DNA of 33,994 bases from Candidatus Humimonas hydrogenitrophica (lineage in GTDB: Bacteria; Gemmatimonadota; Gemmatimonadetes; Palauibacterales; Palauibacteraceae), in assembly GCA_947581615.1 (NCBI GenBank), contig CANPVD010000069.1, forward strand, positions 1 through 33,994, given 5' to 3'. The notes under the pieces are model-generated. The model ran no database searches, was not told where the DNA came from, and was given only the letters and a program-made list of their open reading frames with translations. Position numbers and translations under genes: made by a program. Every line of letters begins with the position of its first letter. Within the stretch, counting starts at the first letter, position 1. Positions 6,774-16,402 of this stretch are shown one piece after another.

Positions 6774-8141
6774 TCAGTCGCCCAGGCCGTAGTCCCGGAT
6801 CTTGTAGAGGAGGGCCCGATAGCTGAGGTCGAGCAGATCGGCGGCCCGGGTGCGGTTCCCCTCGGTCACCTGGAGGGCGCGCTCGATGAGCTGCGCCTCC
6901 AGTCGCGCCGTGTGCTTCTTGACCGAGAGCTCGTCGGGCGGCAGGGCCCCGAGGTCCGCCTCGAGCCCCATTCCCGGAGCCGGCAGGAGCTCCTGGACGA
7001 GCGCGGCGCCCAGCTGTTTCTCGTCGGTCAGGACCATGGCCCGCTCGACCATGTTCTCGAGCTCACGCACGTTCCCGGGCCAGCTGTAGTCCAGGAGGAG
7101 CTTCATGCCCGCGGGGGCGAACCCCTCGCTGCGCAGGTTGAGGACGCGGTTGAACTTGGCCACGAAGTGCCGGCACAGGGGCGGGATGTCCTCGGTGCGG
7201 TGACGGAGCGGGGAGAGGTGGATGCGGACGACGTTGATCCGGTAGTAGAGCTCGCTCCTGAACTCGCCCTCCTTGACGAGCCCCTCGAGGTCGCGGGCCG
7301 TCGCGGTCACCACTCGCACGTCTACCTGGCGGGCCGTCGACGAACCCACCCGGCGGATCTCCCCCTCCTGCAGGGCGCGCAGCAGCTTCACCTGGAGGTT
7401 CAGCGGCAGCTCGCCGATCTCGTCCAGGAAGAGCGTGCCGCCGTGCGCCTCCTCGAACAGCCCCGCCCGATCAGTGGTCGCCCCGGTGAAGGAGCCCTTC
7501 ACGTGACCGAACAGCTCCGACTCCAGGAGGTTCTCCGGGATGGCGCCGCAGTTGACCGGGATGAAGGCCGCGCCCTTCCGGGGGGACATGTCGTGGACCA
7601 GCCGCGCGATGAGCTCCTTCCCCGTGCCGCTCTCCCCCGTGATCAGCACCGTCGAGGGATGGCGGGCCACCTTCTCGGCCAGCCGCACCGCGTCCTCCAT
7701 CGCCTCGCTCTTGGCGACAATGGCCGGGTACCGGTGCTCGACGCTGATCGCCTCGCGAAGCCGGTTGACCTCCTGCCAGAGCTTCTCGCGCTCCTCCGCC
7801 TTGCGAAGGACGAGCAGCGCCTCGTCGGCCGAGAACGGCTTCGCCAGGTAGTCGTACGCGCCCCGCTTCATGGCCTCGATGGCCAGCTCGGTGCTCCCGT
7901 AGGCCGTGATCATGATCACCAGCCCCTCGCCCCCCGCCTTCCGGTACTCGTCCAGGAACTCGAGGCCCTCGAGGCGCGGCATCCGGACGTCACACAGGAG
8001 CAGCTCGGGGCCGGTCTCCAGCGCCAGGTCGAGTCCCTCGCGGCCATCGGAAGCCGTAAGGACCTCGTAGCCCTCCTCCTCGAGGATGAGCGAGATGGAG
8101 CGGCGCACGCCGGGGTCGTCGTCGATGATGAGGACCCTCAC
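6774..8141 (-). CDS. Sigma-54-dependent response regulator (NtrC family)
   Basis: The 455-residue protein activates transcription from sigma-54 promoters when phosphorylated. The receiver domain (1-120) has DDD at 7-9, phospho-acceptor Asp51, Thr79 and Lys101. The AAA+ domain (~140-375) shows Walker A GESGTGKE (169-176), the sigma-54 contact loop GSFTGA (216-221, the common Ser variant of GAFTGA) and Walker B TLFLDE. A Fis-type helix-turn-helix closes the protein (~411-452). GTG at 8141 overlaps the kinase stop as GTGA, and the receiver begins right there. The open frame extends far upstream but only as a shadow of the kinase gene. Paired with the kinase and divergent from glnA, it is a candidate activator of the sigma-54-like glnA promoter, though this is inference. 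Confidence 0.93.
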   Translation of the reverse strand: MRVLIIDDDPGVRRSISLILEEEGYEVLTASDGREGLDLALETGPELLLCDVRMPRLEGLEFLDEYRKAGGEGLVIMITAYGSTELAIEAMKRGAYDYLAKPFSADEALLVLRKAEEREKLWQEVNRLREAISVEHRYPAIVAKSEAMEDAVRLAEKVARHPSTVLITGESGTGKELIARLVHDMSPRKGAAFIPVNCGAIPENLLESELFGHVKGSFTGATTDRAGLFEEAHGGTLFLDEIGELPLNLQVKLLRALQEGEIRRVGSSTARQVDVRVVTATARDLEGLVKEGEFRSELYYRINVVRIHLSPLRHRTEDIPPLCRHFVAKFNRVLNLRSEGFAPAGMKLLLDYSWPGNVRELENMVERAMVLTDEKQLGAALVQELLPAPGMGLEADLGALPPDELSVKKHTARLEAQLIERALQVTEGNRTRAADLLDLSYRALLYKIRDYGLGD

Positions 8142-9526
8142 GGGCTCTCCTCGCGCGATTCGGGATCGGGAACGGGGCGGCGGGTGTCCTCGGCCAGCGG
8201 AAGGAGCACGGTGAACACCGTACCTCCACCGCGCCGATGCGACACCTCGATCGTGCCCCCCAGGCGATAGGCGAGGCGCGCGGACACCGCCAGGCCCAGT
8301 CCGGTACCGCGGCCGGGCTCCTTGGTGGTGAAGAACGGGTCGAACACCCGCTCGAGCTGCGCGTCGGGGATCCCCGGGCCGTTGTCGGCCACGGCGATCT
8401 CCACGAGCCGTTGGCCCTCGTCGAAGTGGGGTCGCGGGACCTCGGCGGGCCGGCTCCGGAAGCGACGCAGGTGGGAGTAGTCGACCTCTTCGGGGTCGTC
8501 CTTGCGCCGTGCGCGCAGCCCCTCGCCCGCCGCCCCCTCGTGTCGGACCACGGAACTGGTGACCCGTATGGACCCGGTGCGACCGGACGACCCGGCCTCC
8601 GCGCGCGCGTCCCCTCCGGACTCGCCGCCGCCCACCGATCCGTCGGGATGAGCCTCCTCCGCCTCGCCGAGACCCTCCTCGACGGCGTCGCAGGCGTTGA
8701 GGAGGAGGTTGACGAGAATCTGCTGGAGCTGATCGGGATTGAGCCTCACGTCCGGCAGATGGGGAGCGAGCTCGGTGGTCACGTCGACCTCCCTGAAGCG
8801 CCCCTGCACGGAAAGCAGGGAGACCGTCTCGGCCACGATCTCGTTCACCTGGACCAGCGCCGGAGGTCCGCTCTTGGGACGCGCGTAGTCGAGGAGGCCC
8901 GCCACGATCCGGTCGATCCGGTTCGATTCGTGGACGATGCCCTCGATCCACTCCCCCTCGGCGCCCCGGCGCCGGCCCACGTCGGTATACGCCAGGACCG
9001 AGTTGAGGGGATTGCCGATCTCGTGTGCCAGGCCGGCCGCCAGCCGACCTACCGAGGCGAGCTTCTCCGCCTGGACCAGCTCGTTCCTGGCTTCGGTGAG
9101 GGCCCGGTTGGTCTCGTCGAGCGAGCGCACGTTGTGCGCGAGCATGCGCTGGTTCTCGATCAGGCGGGTCGCCATCGCGTTCACGGCCTCCGCCAGTCGC
9201 GTCAGCTCCTCCGGGCGCTCCACCTCGATACGGTGCCACTGCTCTCCCTGCGCGATCCGCTCGGCCTCGGACACCATCCGCCCCAGCGGCTCGAGGAACA
9301 GGTGGCGGAGCAGGTAGTCACCGAACAGGAGCAGCACCGCCACCTCCCCGAACGCCAGCACCAGCAGGGCGGCCCCCATCAGGCCGGGCGACCACCCGAT
9401 CGGAATCCACACGAGCACCACGGCCATGCTGGCCAGCAGGGCGGCGAGGAGGAGGACGGCCAGACCGGCCAGCAGCTGGCCACGCAGGGATCCCGTCGGG
9501 ACCGAGAGCGTGGGAAGTCGCGACAT
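8138..9526 (-). CDS. Membrane sensor histidine kinase with an insertion in the ATPase domain
   Basis: The 462-residue kinase is the partner of the adjoining NtrC-type regulator. Two hydrophobic helices (about 17-41 and 45-69) with only a few residues between them leave almost no periplasmic sensor. A HAMP-like linker (75-127) and coiled coil follow. The H-box is [14 protein letters not shown] with His168, the N-box is [12 protein letters not shown]1 is DNGPGIP (381-387) and G2 is GRGTGLGLA. An extra ~85 residues (about 285-370, Gly/Glu/Arg-rich) lie between the N and G1 boxes, where most kinases have ~20-30. ATG at 9526 is chosen because the hydrophobic region begins soon after; ATG at 9598 in the same frame would add 24 residues. 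There is no PAS domain, so it is not a canonical cytosolic NtrB. Confidence 0.9.
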   Translation of the reverse strand: MSRLPTLSVPTGSLRGQLLAGLAVLLLAALLASMAVVLVWIPIGWSPGLMGAALLVLAFGEVAVLLLFGDYLLRHLFLEPLGRMVSEAERIAQGEQWHRIEVERPEELTRLAEAVNAMATRLIENQRMLAHNVRSLDETNRALTEARNELVQAEKLASVGRLAAGLAHEIGNPLNSVLAYTDVGRRRGAEGEWIEGIVHESNRIDRIVAGLLDYARPKSGPPALVQVNEIVAETVSLLSVQGRFREVDVTTELAPHLPDVRLNPDQLQQILVNLLLNACDAVEEGLGEAEEAHPDGSVGGGESGGDARAEAGSSGRTGSIRVTSSVVRHEGAAGEGLRARRKDDPEEVDYSHLRRFRSRPAEVPRPHFDEGQRLVEIAVADNGPGIPDAQLERVFDPFFTTKEPGRGTGLGLAVSARLAYRLGGTIEVSHRRGGGTVFTVLLPLAEDTRRPVPDPESREESP

Positions 9527-9695
9527 GCGGGCAAGGTACGCCCCTCCAGTCCGGGTCGCCACATGGAGCCCGGGCGGCTCGGGAGGAGCCCGCGCCACGT
9601 GTGTGGCGTCCTCGCGTCAGCCGCCGGCGCGGACGCCGCCCGCCCGCGCCCCATCGAAAATGCGCGGATGGGTGCTTCAGGCCACCATTCTGACA

Positions 9696-9745
9696 CGATA
9701 TACGACTAACAACGCATGATAAGCGATGTTTAGGACCAATATCGC
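9696..9745. promoter_or_regulatory. AT-rich imperfect inverted repeat between the kinase and glnA
   Basis: CGATAT at 9696-9701 and ATATCG at 9740-9745 are perfect outer arms. Partial symmetry continues inward (CTAA near 9706, TTAG near 9731). The element sits in the 322-bp divergent gap (9527-9848), about 20-70 bp upstream of the sigma-54-like promoter, where an activator would bind. The rest of that gap holds no ORF that I can support. Confidence 0.35.
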
Positions 9746-9763
9746 GCGCATACTTGACGATTC

Positions 9764-9779
9764 GGCACATGTCATGCAT
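9764..9779 (+). promoter_or_regulatory. Candidate sigma-54 (-24/-12) promoter of glnA
   Basis: The sequence CGGCAC-N5-ATGCA matches the sigma-54 consensus TGGCAC-N5-TTGCA except for two bases. The GG (9765-9766) and GC (9777-9778) dinucleotides are exactly 10 bp apart, as required. A start of transcription near 9790 would give a ~60-nt leader to the glnA ATG at 9849. An NtrC-family activator is encoded next door. Confidence 0.5.
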
Positions 9780-9848
9780 CCTGGAGCGTGCCGACCGGCG
9801 AGGACCCGGTCGGCAGCAGGAGCGTTCACCCGTCACGGAGGAAATTCG

Positions 9849-11258
9849 ATGACCCAGGACATGCTGTTCGCCGCGCCCGCGGAGCACGCCGCCGAGACGC
9901 AGTACGAGCACTACGGGAAGAAGCTGGGCGGAGCGCCCGAGCCGGCGGGCATCCTCGAGCTGTGCCGGGCGCTCAACGTGCGCTTCCTGCGCCTCACCTT
10001 CACGGACATCCTGGGCCACACCAAGAACGTCGAGGTGCCCGCCAGCCAGTTTCAGAAGGCGCTGGATGGCGAGATCATGTTCGACGGCTCGTCGATCAAG
10101 GGCTTCGTGCGGATCGAGGAGAGCGACATGCTCCTGGCGCCCGACCTGGGGACCTTCCGGGTGTTCCCGTGGGGGAACCCCGAGGCCAGGGTCGCCCGGC
10201 TCATCTGCGACACGCGCAACCCCGACGGTACGCCCTTCGACGGCGACCCGCGGCTCGCCCTCAAGCGGGTGGTGGCCGACGCCGCCGGCATGGGCTACGC
10301 GATGATGGCCGGCGTGGAGGCGGAGTTCTTCCTCTTCCGCCGCGACGAGGAGGGCAACCCGACCACCCTCACGCACGACGCCGGCGGCTACTTCGACCTC
10401 ACGCCCGTGGACCTGGGCGAGAAGGCGCGCCGCATGATCGTGAACGATCTGGAGGCGATGGGCTTCGAGATCGAAGCCGCCCACCACGAGGTCGCCCCGG
10501 GCCAGCACGAGATCGACTTCAAATACGCCGACGCGCTGGTGACCGCGGACAACCTGTCGACCTTCCGGTTCATCGTTCGCAACGCCGCGCTGGCGCATGG
10601 ACTCCACGCCACCTTCATGCCCAAGCCCATCTTCGGTCAGAACGGGTCGGGCATGCACACGCACCAGTCGCTGTTCGCGGGCGACGACAACGCCTTCTTC
10701 GACCCCGACGGGGAGTTCGAGCTCTCCGAGGCCATGCGCTGGTACATCGGCGGGCTGAAGAAGCACGCGCGTGCCATCGCCGCGATCACGAACCCCCTGG
10801 TCAACAGCTACAAGCGCCTGGTCCCGGGGTACGAGGCGCCGGTCAACATCGCCTGGTCCCGTCGCAACCGCTCCCCGATGATCCGGGTCCCGGAGCGGCG
10901 CGGGAAGGGAACGCGGGTCGAGTTCCGCATGCCCGACCCCTCCTGCAACCCGTACCTGGCGCTGGCCGTCCAGCTCGCGGCCGGGCTCGACGGGCTCCGC
11001 AACAAGATCGACCCGGGCCCTCCGGTCGACACCAACGTGTGGGAGCTCTCCGAGGAAGAGCGTGCCCGTTACGACATGGACACCCTTCCCGCCAACCTCG
11101 GCGAGGCGGTGGCGGAGCTCGAAGCGGACGAGGTGCTCCGGGATGCGCTAGGCGAGCACATCTTCCGCAACTTCACGTCCGCCAAGAAGAAGGAATGGTC
11201 CGAGTACATCGCCCAGGTCAGCGACTGGGAGGTCGGCAAGTACCTGTCCACCTACTAA
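9849..11258 (+). CDS. glnA: Glutamine synthetase, type I-alpha
   Basis: The 469-residue enzyme makes glutamine from glutamate, ammonia and ATP as a cytosolic dodecamer. Family marks seen are FDGSSIKGF (78-86), GVEAEFFLF (metal-binding glutamates, ~155-163), NGSGMHTHQS, and the ATP-site region KRLVPGYEAPVNIAW. The C-terminus lacks the NLYDLPPEE-type adenylylation site of the I-beta enzymes and ends like the I-alpha enzymes of Firmicutes and Thermotogae (GEHIFRNFTSAKKKEWSEY). Control is therefore probably transcriptional or by feedback rather than by GlnE. ATG at 9849 is chosen because GGAGG (9837-9841) is 7 nt upstream; an in-frame start at 9726 would add ~41 residues unlike the family. A sigma-54-like promoter precedes it, and two hairpins separate it from the convergent glutamate dehydrogenase. 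Confidence 0.96.
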   Translation: MTQDMLFAAPAEHAAETQYEHYGKKLGGAPEPAGILELCRALNVRFLRLTFTDILGHTKNVEVPASQFQKALDGEIMFDGSSIKGFVRIEESDMLLAPDLGTFRVFPWGNPEARVARLICDTRNPDGTPFDGDPRLALKRVVADAAGMGYAMMAGVEAEFFLFRRDEEGNPTTLTHDAGGYFDLTPVDLGEKARRMIVNDLEAMGFEIEAAHHEVAPGQHEIDFKYADALVTADNLSTFRFIVRNAALAHGLHATFMPKPIFGQNGSGMHTHQSLFAGDDNAFFDPDGEFELSEAMRWYIGGLKKHARAIAAITNPLVNSYKRLVPGYEAPVNIAWSRRNRSPMIRVPERRGKGTRVEFRMPDPSCNPYLALAVQLAAGLDGLRNKIDPGPPVDTNVWELSEEERARYDMDTLPANLGEAVAELEADEVLRDALGEHIFRNFTSAKKKEWSEYIAQVSDWEVGKYLSTY

Positions 11259-11266
11259 GAAGGCAC

Positions 11267-11294
11267 GCGGGTCTCTCCGGGCGGAGAGGCCCGC
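11267..11294 (+). terminator. Terminator hairpin after glnA
   Basis: GCGGGTCTCTCC (11267-11278), loop GGGC, then GGAGAGGCCCGC (11283-11294): a 12-bp stem with one G-U pair that begins 8 bp after the glnA stop. No T-run follows. Confidence 0.65.
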
Positions 11295-11331
11295 CGCCGA
11301 CCCGGGGGCGGCGTTCCCGCCCCTCGGGGAT

Positions 11332-11360
11332 CCCGGGACGACGCTAGGCGTCGTCCCGGG
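11332..11360 (-). terminator. Perfect 13-bp hairpin with the glutamate dehydrogenase stop codon at its tip
   Basis: CCCGGGACGACGC (11332-11344) and GCGTCGTCCCGGG (11348-11360) are perfect complements with a 3-nt loop, 11345-11347. The TAG stop of the dehydrogenase occupies 11346-11344, at the apex. The stem thus covers the last four codons. There is no T-run. Confidence 0.6.
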
Positions 11361-14300
11361 CCAGGGACCGGGAGCCGATGGCGTGCACGGCCACCATGAG
11401 GGCGGCCAGGTTGGGCTCGGCCACCGAGCGCACGTCCGCCAGCACGTTCCGGATACGAGCGAGCTCCGGCGCGTGGGTTTCCCGGAACCGCGTCAGGACC
11501 TTCTCCACGCTGGACGAATCCAGGCCGTCGAGCTGTCCCAACAGACGGGCCGCGATGCGCATGCGGGCGGTCTCGAGCTGCAGGGCCAGGGTCTTGGAGG
11601 CCCGCTGCTCCCAAAGGTCCCGGCCCGCGCTGGAGCCCAGCCGGGCCTGAAGCCACGGGAAGTCGACATCCTCGGCGATGCCGAAGAAGATCTCGCCCAC
11701 GAGGACCGCATCCAGGTCGTGCTCCCGCGCCAGCTCGGCCACCGGGAGCAGCGCCTCCAGGTGGTCGAAGCCCGCCAGCTCCTCCGCCACGTCGTCCGGC
11801 AGTCCGTCGGTGGCGTGCAACCTCTGCTGGGACTCGAACTCCTGCAGCCCGGAGCCGGTCAGCAGGCGGGGCAGCGCCTCCCGGAGCTCGTCCACGCGGG
11901 CGCCGTACGCGTCCACCCGCTGCGTGATGGACCATGCCGGGTCGGTGTTCGCCAGGAGCCACCGGGTGGCGCGCCCGAGCGCATCCGACAGGCGCAGCTG
12001 CCAGCGCCCGTACACTCCGGCGGGCACCCTCGCCTCGATCGCCTCGAGGCCCTGCCGCAGCCGGTCCGCGCGCCCGATCCGGTAGGCGGCGTACCAGTTC
12101 AGCGCCACCTCCTCGGCCGGCCGTCCCGTCTCCCGGACGAGCTCCAGGTGCCGGGTCGAGCCCATGAGGTCGACGAACAGGTTCGTGAGGCCCGTCGCAA
12201 TGATGCGGGGAGCCAGACGGTGCCGCTCGAACCTGTCGGGGCCGGCGATCTCGGCGGCGTGCGCCGGGAAGTAGTCGCGCAGGAGCTCGGAGAGCGCCGG
12301 GTCGCCGGCGAGGTCCGTGTTCTGGAGGCGACGCTTCAGATGGAGCTTCGCGTAGGCGAGCAGCACGCACAGCTCCGGCCGTGTGAGGTGCCGGTCCGCC
12401 TCCTGGCGCTCGATCAGCGCCTCGGTCGTCGGCAGCGACTCCAGCGCCCGGTCCAGGAGACCTTCGCGCTCGAGGGTGACCAGGGCGTCACCGAACTCGG
12501 CGGGGGCCTCCCGTACCCGATGCTCGTCGAGGCTGATGGCCAGGCTCTGGCGCTCGTTGTGCTCGAGGACGTCCTCGACCACGTCGTCCGTCACCTCGAC
12601 CAGGAGCGCGTTGCGGGCCTCCGGGTCCAGGAGACCCGCTTCCACGGCGGGCGCCAGCAGGATCTTGAGGTTCACCTCGTGATCCGACATGTCGACGCCC
12701 GCCGAGTTGTCGAGCGCGTCGGTGTTGATCCGCCCACCGCGGAGCGCGTACTCGATCCGGCCCCGCTGCGTGAATCCCAGGTTGCCGCCCTCCCCCACCA
12801 CTCGCGCCCGCAGCTCGTCCGCGTCCACCCGGACGCCGTCGTTGCCGGGGTCGCCGACCTGCCCGTGGGTTTCGTCGCTCGCCTTGACGTACGTGCCGAT
12901 GCCGCCGTTCCACAGCAGGTCCACGTCGGCGCGCAGGATGGCCCGGATGAGGGTCTCACCGTTGACTTCCTCGTCCTCGAGGTCGAGGACGTCGCGGGCC
13001 GCGCTCGAGAGGGGGATGCGCTTGGCGCCGCGCTCGAACACCCCGCCGCCCTCGCTGATCCGGGCGGGATCGTAATCCGCCCAACTGGAAGAGGGCAGCG
13101 CGAACATCCGGCGGCGCTCCTCGAAGCTCGTGTCGGGATCGGGGTCGGGGTCCAGGAAGATGTGCCGGTGGTCGAAGGCGGCCACCAGACCGATCCGGCG
13201 GCTCAGCAGCATGCCGTTTCCGAACACATCGCCGCTCATGTCCCCGATGCCGACGACCGTGAACGGCTCCTCCTGGATGTCGACGCCCATCTCCCGGAAG
13301 TGCCGCTTGACGGACGCCCACGCTCCGCGGGCCGTGATCCCGAGCTCCTTGTGGTCGTAGCCGTGCGAGCCGCCCGAGGCGAAGGCGTCACCGAGCCAGA
13401 AGCCGCAGGCCGAGGCCAGCTCGTTGGCCGTGTCGGACAGGTCGGCCGTGCCCTTGTCGGCGGCCACGACCAGGTACGGATCTTCGCCGTCGCGGATCAC
13501 CGTGTCCGGCGGGTGGACCACCTCGCCATCGACGATGTTGTCCGTGAGGTCGAGGAGCGAGCCGATGAACTCCCGGTAGCTGGCCACGCCGGCCTCGCGC
13601 AGGGCGGCCCGTCCCTCCGGCGCGCGCTTCACCACGTAGGCTCCCTTGGCTCCCGCCGGGACGATGACGGCGTTCTTGACCTGCTGCGTCTTGACCAGCC
13701 CCAACACCTCGACCCGGAAGTCCTCGCTCCGGTCGCTCCACCGGATCCCGCCCCGCGCCACCGTGTCCATCCGCAGGTGGGCGCCCTCGGTGTGCCCGCT
13801 GTTCACGTAGATCTCGTAGCGGGGACGCGGCGACGGCAGCACCTCGATGCGCCGACCGTCGAACTTGAGCGCGATCGTCCCTTCCTCCCTGGCGTGGCTC
13901 GACGTCTGGAAGAAGTTCGTGCGCACCGTGGCCTGGACCAGGTTGAGGAGCCTGCGAAAGGTCCGGTCCTCCTCGATGCCCTCGATCGTCTCGAGCGCGT
14001 CGCGGAAGCGCTCCCGGAGCTCGGCCACGGCGGGACCCGGCTCCTCGGTGCGGCCCGGATCGTGGCGGGCCTGGAACATCTCGAACAGGAGGCGGGCCGC
14101 GTCCGGGTGACCGGTGAGGGCCCGGCGCACGCCGGCCCGACTCGACACGGCGCCGATCCGGAACGCGTAGCCGGCGTAGGCCCGCAGGAGCGCGACCTGA
14201 CGCCAGTCGAGCCCGGCCGACAGCACCAGCGAGTTCAGCCGGTCGTCCTCCGCGCGGCGCTGGCGCACGGCCCGGAACACCTCGACCACCCGGTCGGCGG

Positions 14301-16173
14301 CGTCCCGCATCTCGATCTCCCAGCCCGCCGGCGTCTCGACCTGGAAGGTGTGGATCGTCCGGCCCACGCCGCCGGCCTGGCCGAGGTCGTACTTGTCGGC
14401 GCCGATGACGCGGAAGCCGAGGTTCTCGAGGATGGGCATGAGGTCGCTGAGGACGTACATGCCCCGCGGGGAGAAGACCTTGAGCGTCCAGGCGCCCTCC
14501 CGCCCACCCTCGGCCGGCTCGAGCGAGAGCTGCTGGAGCCCCGTGGCGGCCAGGTTCTCCAGGCGGCCGATGTCCTCGACGGCCGTCTCCACGTCGATGG
14601 TGGCCTTGTACTCGGCCGAGAAGTCCTCCTGGTGACGGTCCGCGAGGGCGTGGGCGGCATCGACGTCGTGCGTGCGCTCCAGGGCATCGGAGAGCCGCTC
14701 GTCCCAGCTGCGCACGGAGCGGCGGATCCTGTCCTCGAGCGCGAGCACGTCGACCGAGGCGATCTCCTCGAGCTCGGTGCTCAGATAGAAGTGAAGGCGG
14801 GCCTGGTCGCCGCCGTTCATGGCCAGGTGGTAGTCCAGCACCTCGCCGCCATACGCCTGCAGCAGATCCTCCCGGACCTGGCGGCGCACCTCCTCGGAGA
14901 AGCGCTCGCGGGGAAGCATGACGAGCACGTTGACGCCCCGCGCCAGCGGGTCCGGACGGGCCAGGACGCGGATCTCGTCGGAGCCCTCCGTCGCCATCAC
15001 TTCGCCGATCACGCCCAGGAGCTCCGGCACGGACGCCAGGAAGAGCTCTTCCTTGGGGATGCTGTTGAAGATCTGCACGATCTGGTTGTAGTCGTGCGAT
15101 CCCCTGGACGCGCCCTCGGCCTCGAGGATCTCCTTCAGCTTGCGCCGCAGGATGGGGATGTTCGAGGCGTCCTCGGCATACGCCTTCGCCGTGAACAGGC
15201 CCAGGAACCGCCGCTCACCGACCGCCTCGCCTTCGGGGCCCAGCTTCTTGATCCCGATGTAGTCCATGCGGGCCCGACGGTGGACCGGGGACTCGGCGTT
15301 CGTCTTCGAGACGATGAGCAGCGGGCCGCCGAGCACACGCGCGCGCAGGTCGGCGGGCAGGTCCTCGACGCGCCGCGGCTCCGCGTACCGGGAGGTGCTC
15401 TCCTCCCGGAGGATGCCCAGGCCGGTGCCCGCCTCGACCGAGATCCAGCGAGTATCGTTGCGGCTGCCCAGGTCGTAGGCCCGGTAGCCCAGGAAGACGA
15501 AGTAGCCGTCCTCCAGCCACGCCAGCAGCTCCTGGACCTCCGAGAGCTCGGCCGCCCGCCACGGCACGCGCTCCTTCTCCTCCTCGAGGTCCGCGCTGAT
15601 CTCGCGGCAGCGCTGCATCATGGCACCGAAGTCGTCGGTCGCGAGCTGCACCTGCCGCAGGCGGTAGCGCAGGTCGTCCTCGAGCTTCCGTGCGACCCGG
15701 GGCTCGACCCTTCCCTCGACCTCCAGGTACACGACCGAGGTGTGCGGTCCCCCGGCATCCCGCCCCCGCACCGACACGATCCGTCCCTCCTCGTCTCGCT
15801 CGATGGCCACCACCGGGTGGAGGAGATGGGTGATCGCGAGGTCCTCCCCGTGCAGATACTCGCGCAGGGTGTTGACGATGAAGGGCCGGTCGGGCATGAC
15901 CGTCTCGACCACCGTACGGTGCGACCGGTCGGGCACGGGTCTCACCCGCACGCCGATCTCGCCCAGGCCGCGTTCCTGCACGAAGTCGAACAGGGACGCC
16001 AGGTCGGCCGCCAGGGCTTCGGGGTCGCGTCGTTCCAGGAGGTCGGCCGAGGCGCGCGCCAGGAGACGCCGTCCGAAGCTCTCCAGCGCGTCGCCCGATG
16101 CGTCGGGTCGCTCGCCGGCGAGCAAGTCGATCACCCGGTCGATCCACTGCTTCGTGGAGGCCGTCTGCTCCAT
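11344..16173 (-). CDS. NAD-specific glutamate dehydrogenase, large (~180 kDa) class
   Basis: The 1609-residue protein is a member of the large bacterial NAD-glutamate dehydrogenases, which deaminate glutamate to 2-oxoglutarate and ammonia in the cytosol. The length is normal for the class. The N-terminal half holds the ACT-like and helical regulatory regions. The catalytic part lies around residues 790-1130, with GGIRWSDRSEDFR, VKTQQVKNAVIVPAGAKGAYVVK (lysine-rich glutamate site) and NGGIGTYVK in the nucleotide-binding part. It is convergent with glnA (85 bp between the stops), so glutamate breakdown and glutamine synthesis sit side by side. A weak ribosome site precedes ATG 16173. The 229-bp gap to the divergent ClC gene shows no clear promoter. 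Confidence 0.95.
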   Translation of the reverse strand: MEQTASTKQWIDRVIDLLAGERPDASGDALESFGRRLLARASADLLERRDPEALAADLASLFDFVQERGLGEIGVRVRPVPDRSHRTVVETVMPDRPFIVNTLREYLHGEDLAITHLLHPVVAIERDEEGRIVSVRGRDAGGPHTSVVYLEVEGRVEPRVARKLEDDLRYRLRQVQLATDDFGAMMQRCREISADLEEEKERVPWRAAELSEVQELLAWLEDGYFVFLGYRAYDLGSRNDTRWISVEAGTGLGILREESTSRYAEPRRVEDLPADLRARVLGGPLLIVSKTNAESPVHRRARMDYIGIKKLGPEGEAVGERRFLGLFTAKAYAEDASNIPILRRKLKEILEAEGASRGSHDYNQIVQIFNSIPKEELFLASVPELLGVIGEVMATEGSDEIRVLARPDPLARGVNVLVMLPRERFSEEVRRQVREDLLQAYGGEVLDYHLAMNGGDQARLHFYLSTELEEIASVDVLALEDRIRRSVRSWDERLSDALERTHDVDAAHALADRHQEDFSAEYKATIDVETAVEDIGRLENLAATGLQQLSLEPAEGGREGAWTLKVFSPRGMYVLSDLMPILENLGFRVIGADKYDLGQAGGVGRTIHTFQVETPAGWEIEMRDAADRVVEVFRAVRQRRAEDDRLNSLVLSAGLDWRQVALLRAYAGYAFRIGAVSSRAGVRRALTGHPDAARLLFEMFQARHDPGRTEEPGPAVAELRERFRDALETIEGIEEDRTFRRLLNLVQATVRTNFFQTSSHAREEGTIALKFDGRRIEVLPSPRPRYEIYVNSGHTEGAHLRMDTVARGGIRWSDRSEDFRVEVLGLVKTQQVKNAVIVPAGAKGAYVVKRAPEGRAALREAGVASYREFIGSLLDLTDNIVDGEVVHPPDTVIRDGEDPYLVVAADKGTADLSDTANELASACGFWLGDAFASGGSHGYDHKELGITARGAWASVKRHFREMGVDIQEEPFTVVGIGDMSGDVFGNGMLLSRRIGLVAAFDHRHIFLDPDPDPDTSFEERRRMFALPSSSWADYDPARISEGGGVFERGAKRIPLSSAARDVLDLEDEEVNGETLIRAILRADVDLLWNGGIGTYVKASDETHGQVGDPGNDGVRVDADELRARVVGEGGNLGFTQRGRIEYALRGGRINTDALDNSAGVDMSDHEVNLKILLAPAVEAGLLDPEARNALLVEVTDDVVEDVLEHNERQSLAISLDEHRVREAPAEFGDALVTLEREGLLDRALESLPTTEALIERQEADRHLTRPELCVLLAYAKLHLKRRLQNTDLAGDPALSELLRDYFPAHAAEIAGPDRFERHRLAPRIIATGLTNLFVDLMGSTRHLELVRETGRPAEEVALNWYAAYRIGRADRLRQGLEAIEARVPAGVYGRWQLRLSDALGRATRWLLANTDPAWSITQRVDAYGARVDELREALPRLLTGSGLQEFESQQRLHATDGLPDDVAEELAGFDHLEALLPVAELAREHDLDAVLVGEIFFGIAEDVDFPWLQARLGSSAGRDLWEQRASKTLALQLETARMRIAARLLGQLDGLDSSSVEKVLTRFRETHAPELARIRNVLADVRSVAEPNLAALMVAVHAIGSRSLARDDA

Positions 16174-16402
16174 GAGCGGGTCGCGGGAGGAGGTCGTGGG
16201 AGTCCGGTCAGGTCCGTCGCGGAGTCGTCATGACGGTGGAGGATAGAGGGGAGGCAGCCTCGGAGCAACGGCCCACCCGTTGCCGGCCTCCGGACCGAGC
16301 CCGATACTGCACGCCACCCGGCTTCGTAGACGCCGTCGCCCGCGCCGCATCGGCGACCGGGCCACCTTCATTCGAACGCACGCGAGACATGCTCCTGAAG
16401 AG

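Noticed and set aside
8138-9526. Calling the kinase NtrB
   Set aside because: It has two membrane helices and no PAS domain, so only the link to glnA by position supports that name.
11383-16233. 1616-residue open frame on the plus strand
   Set aside because: It is antisense to the whole glutamate dehydrogenase, lacks any recognisable family pattern, and is open only because of the GC-rich codon usage of the real gene.
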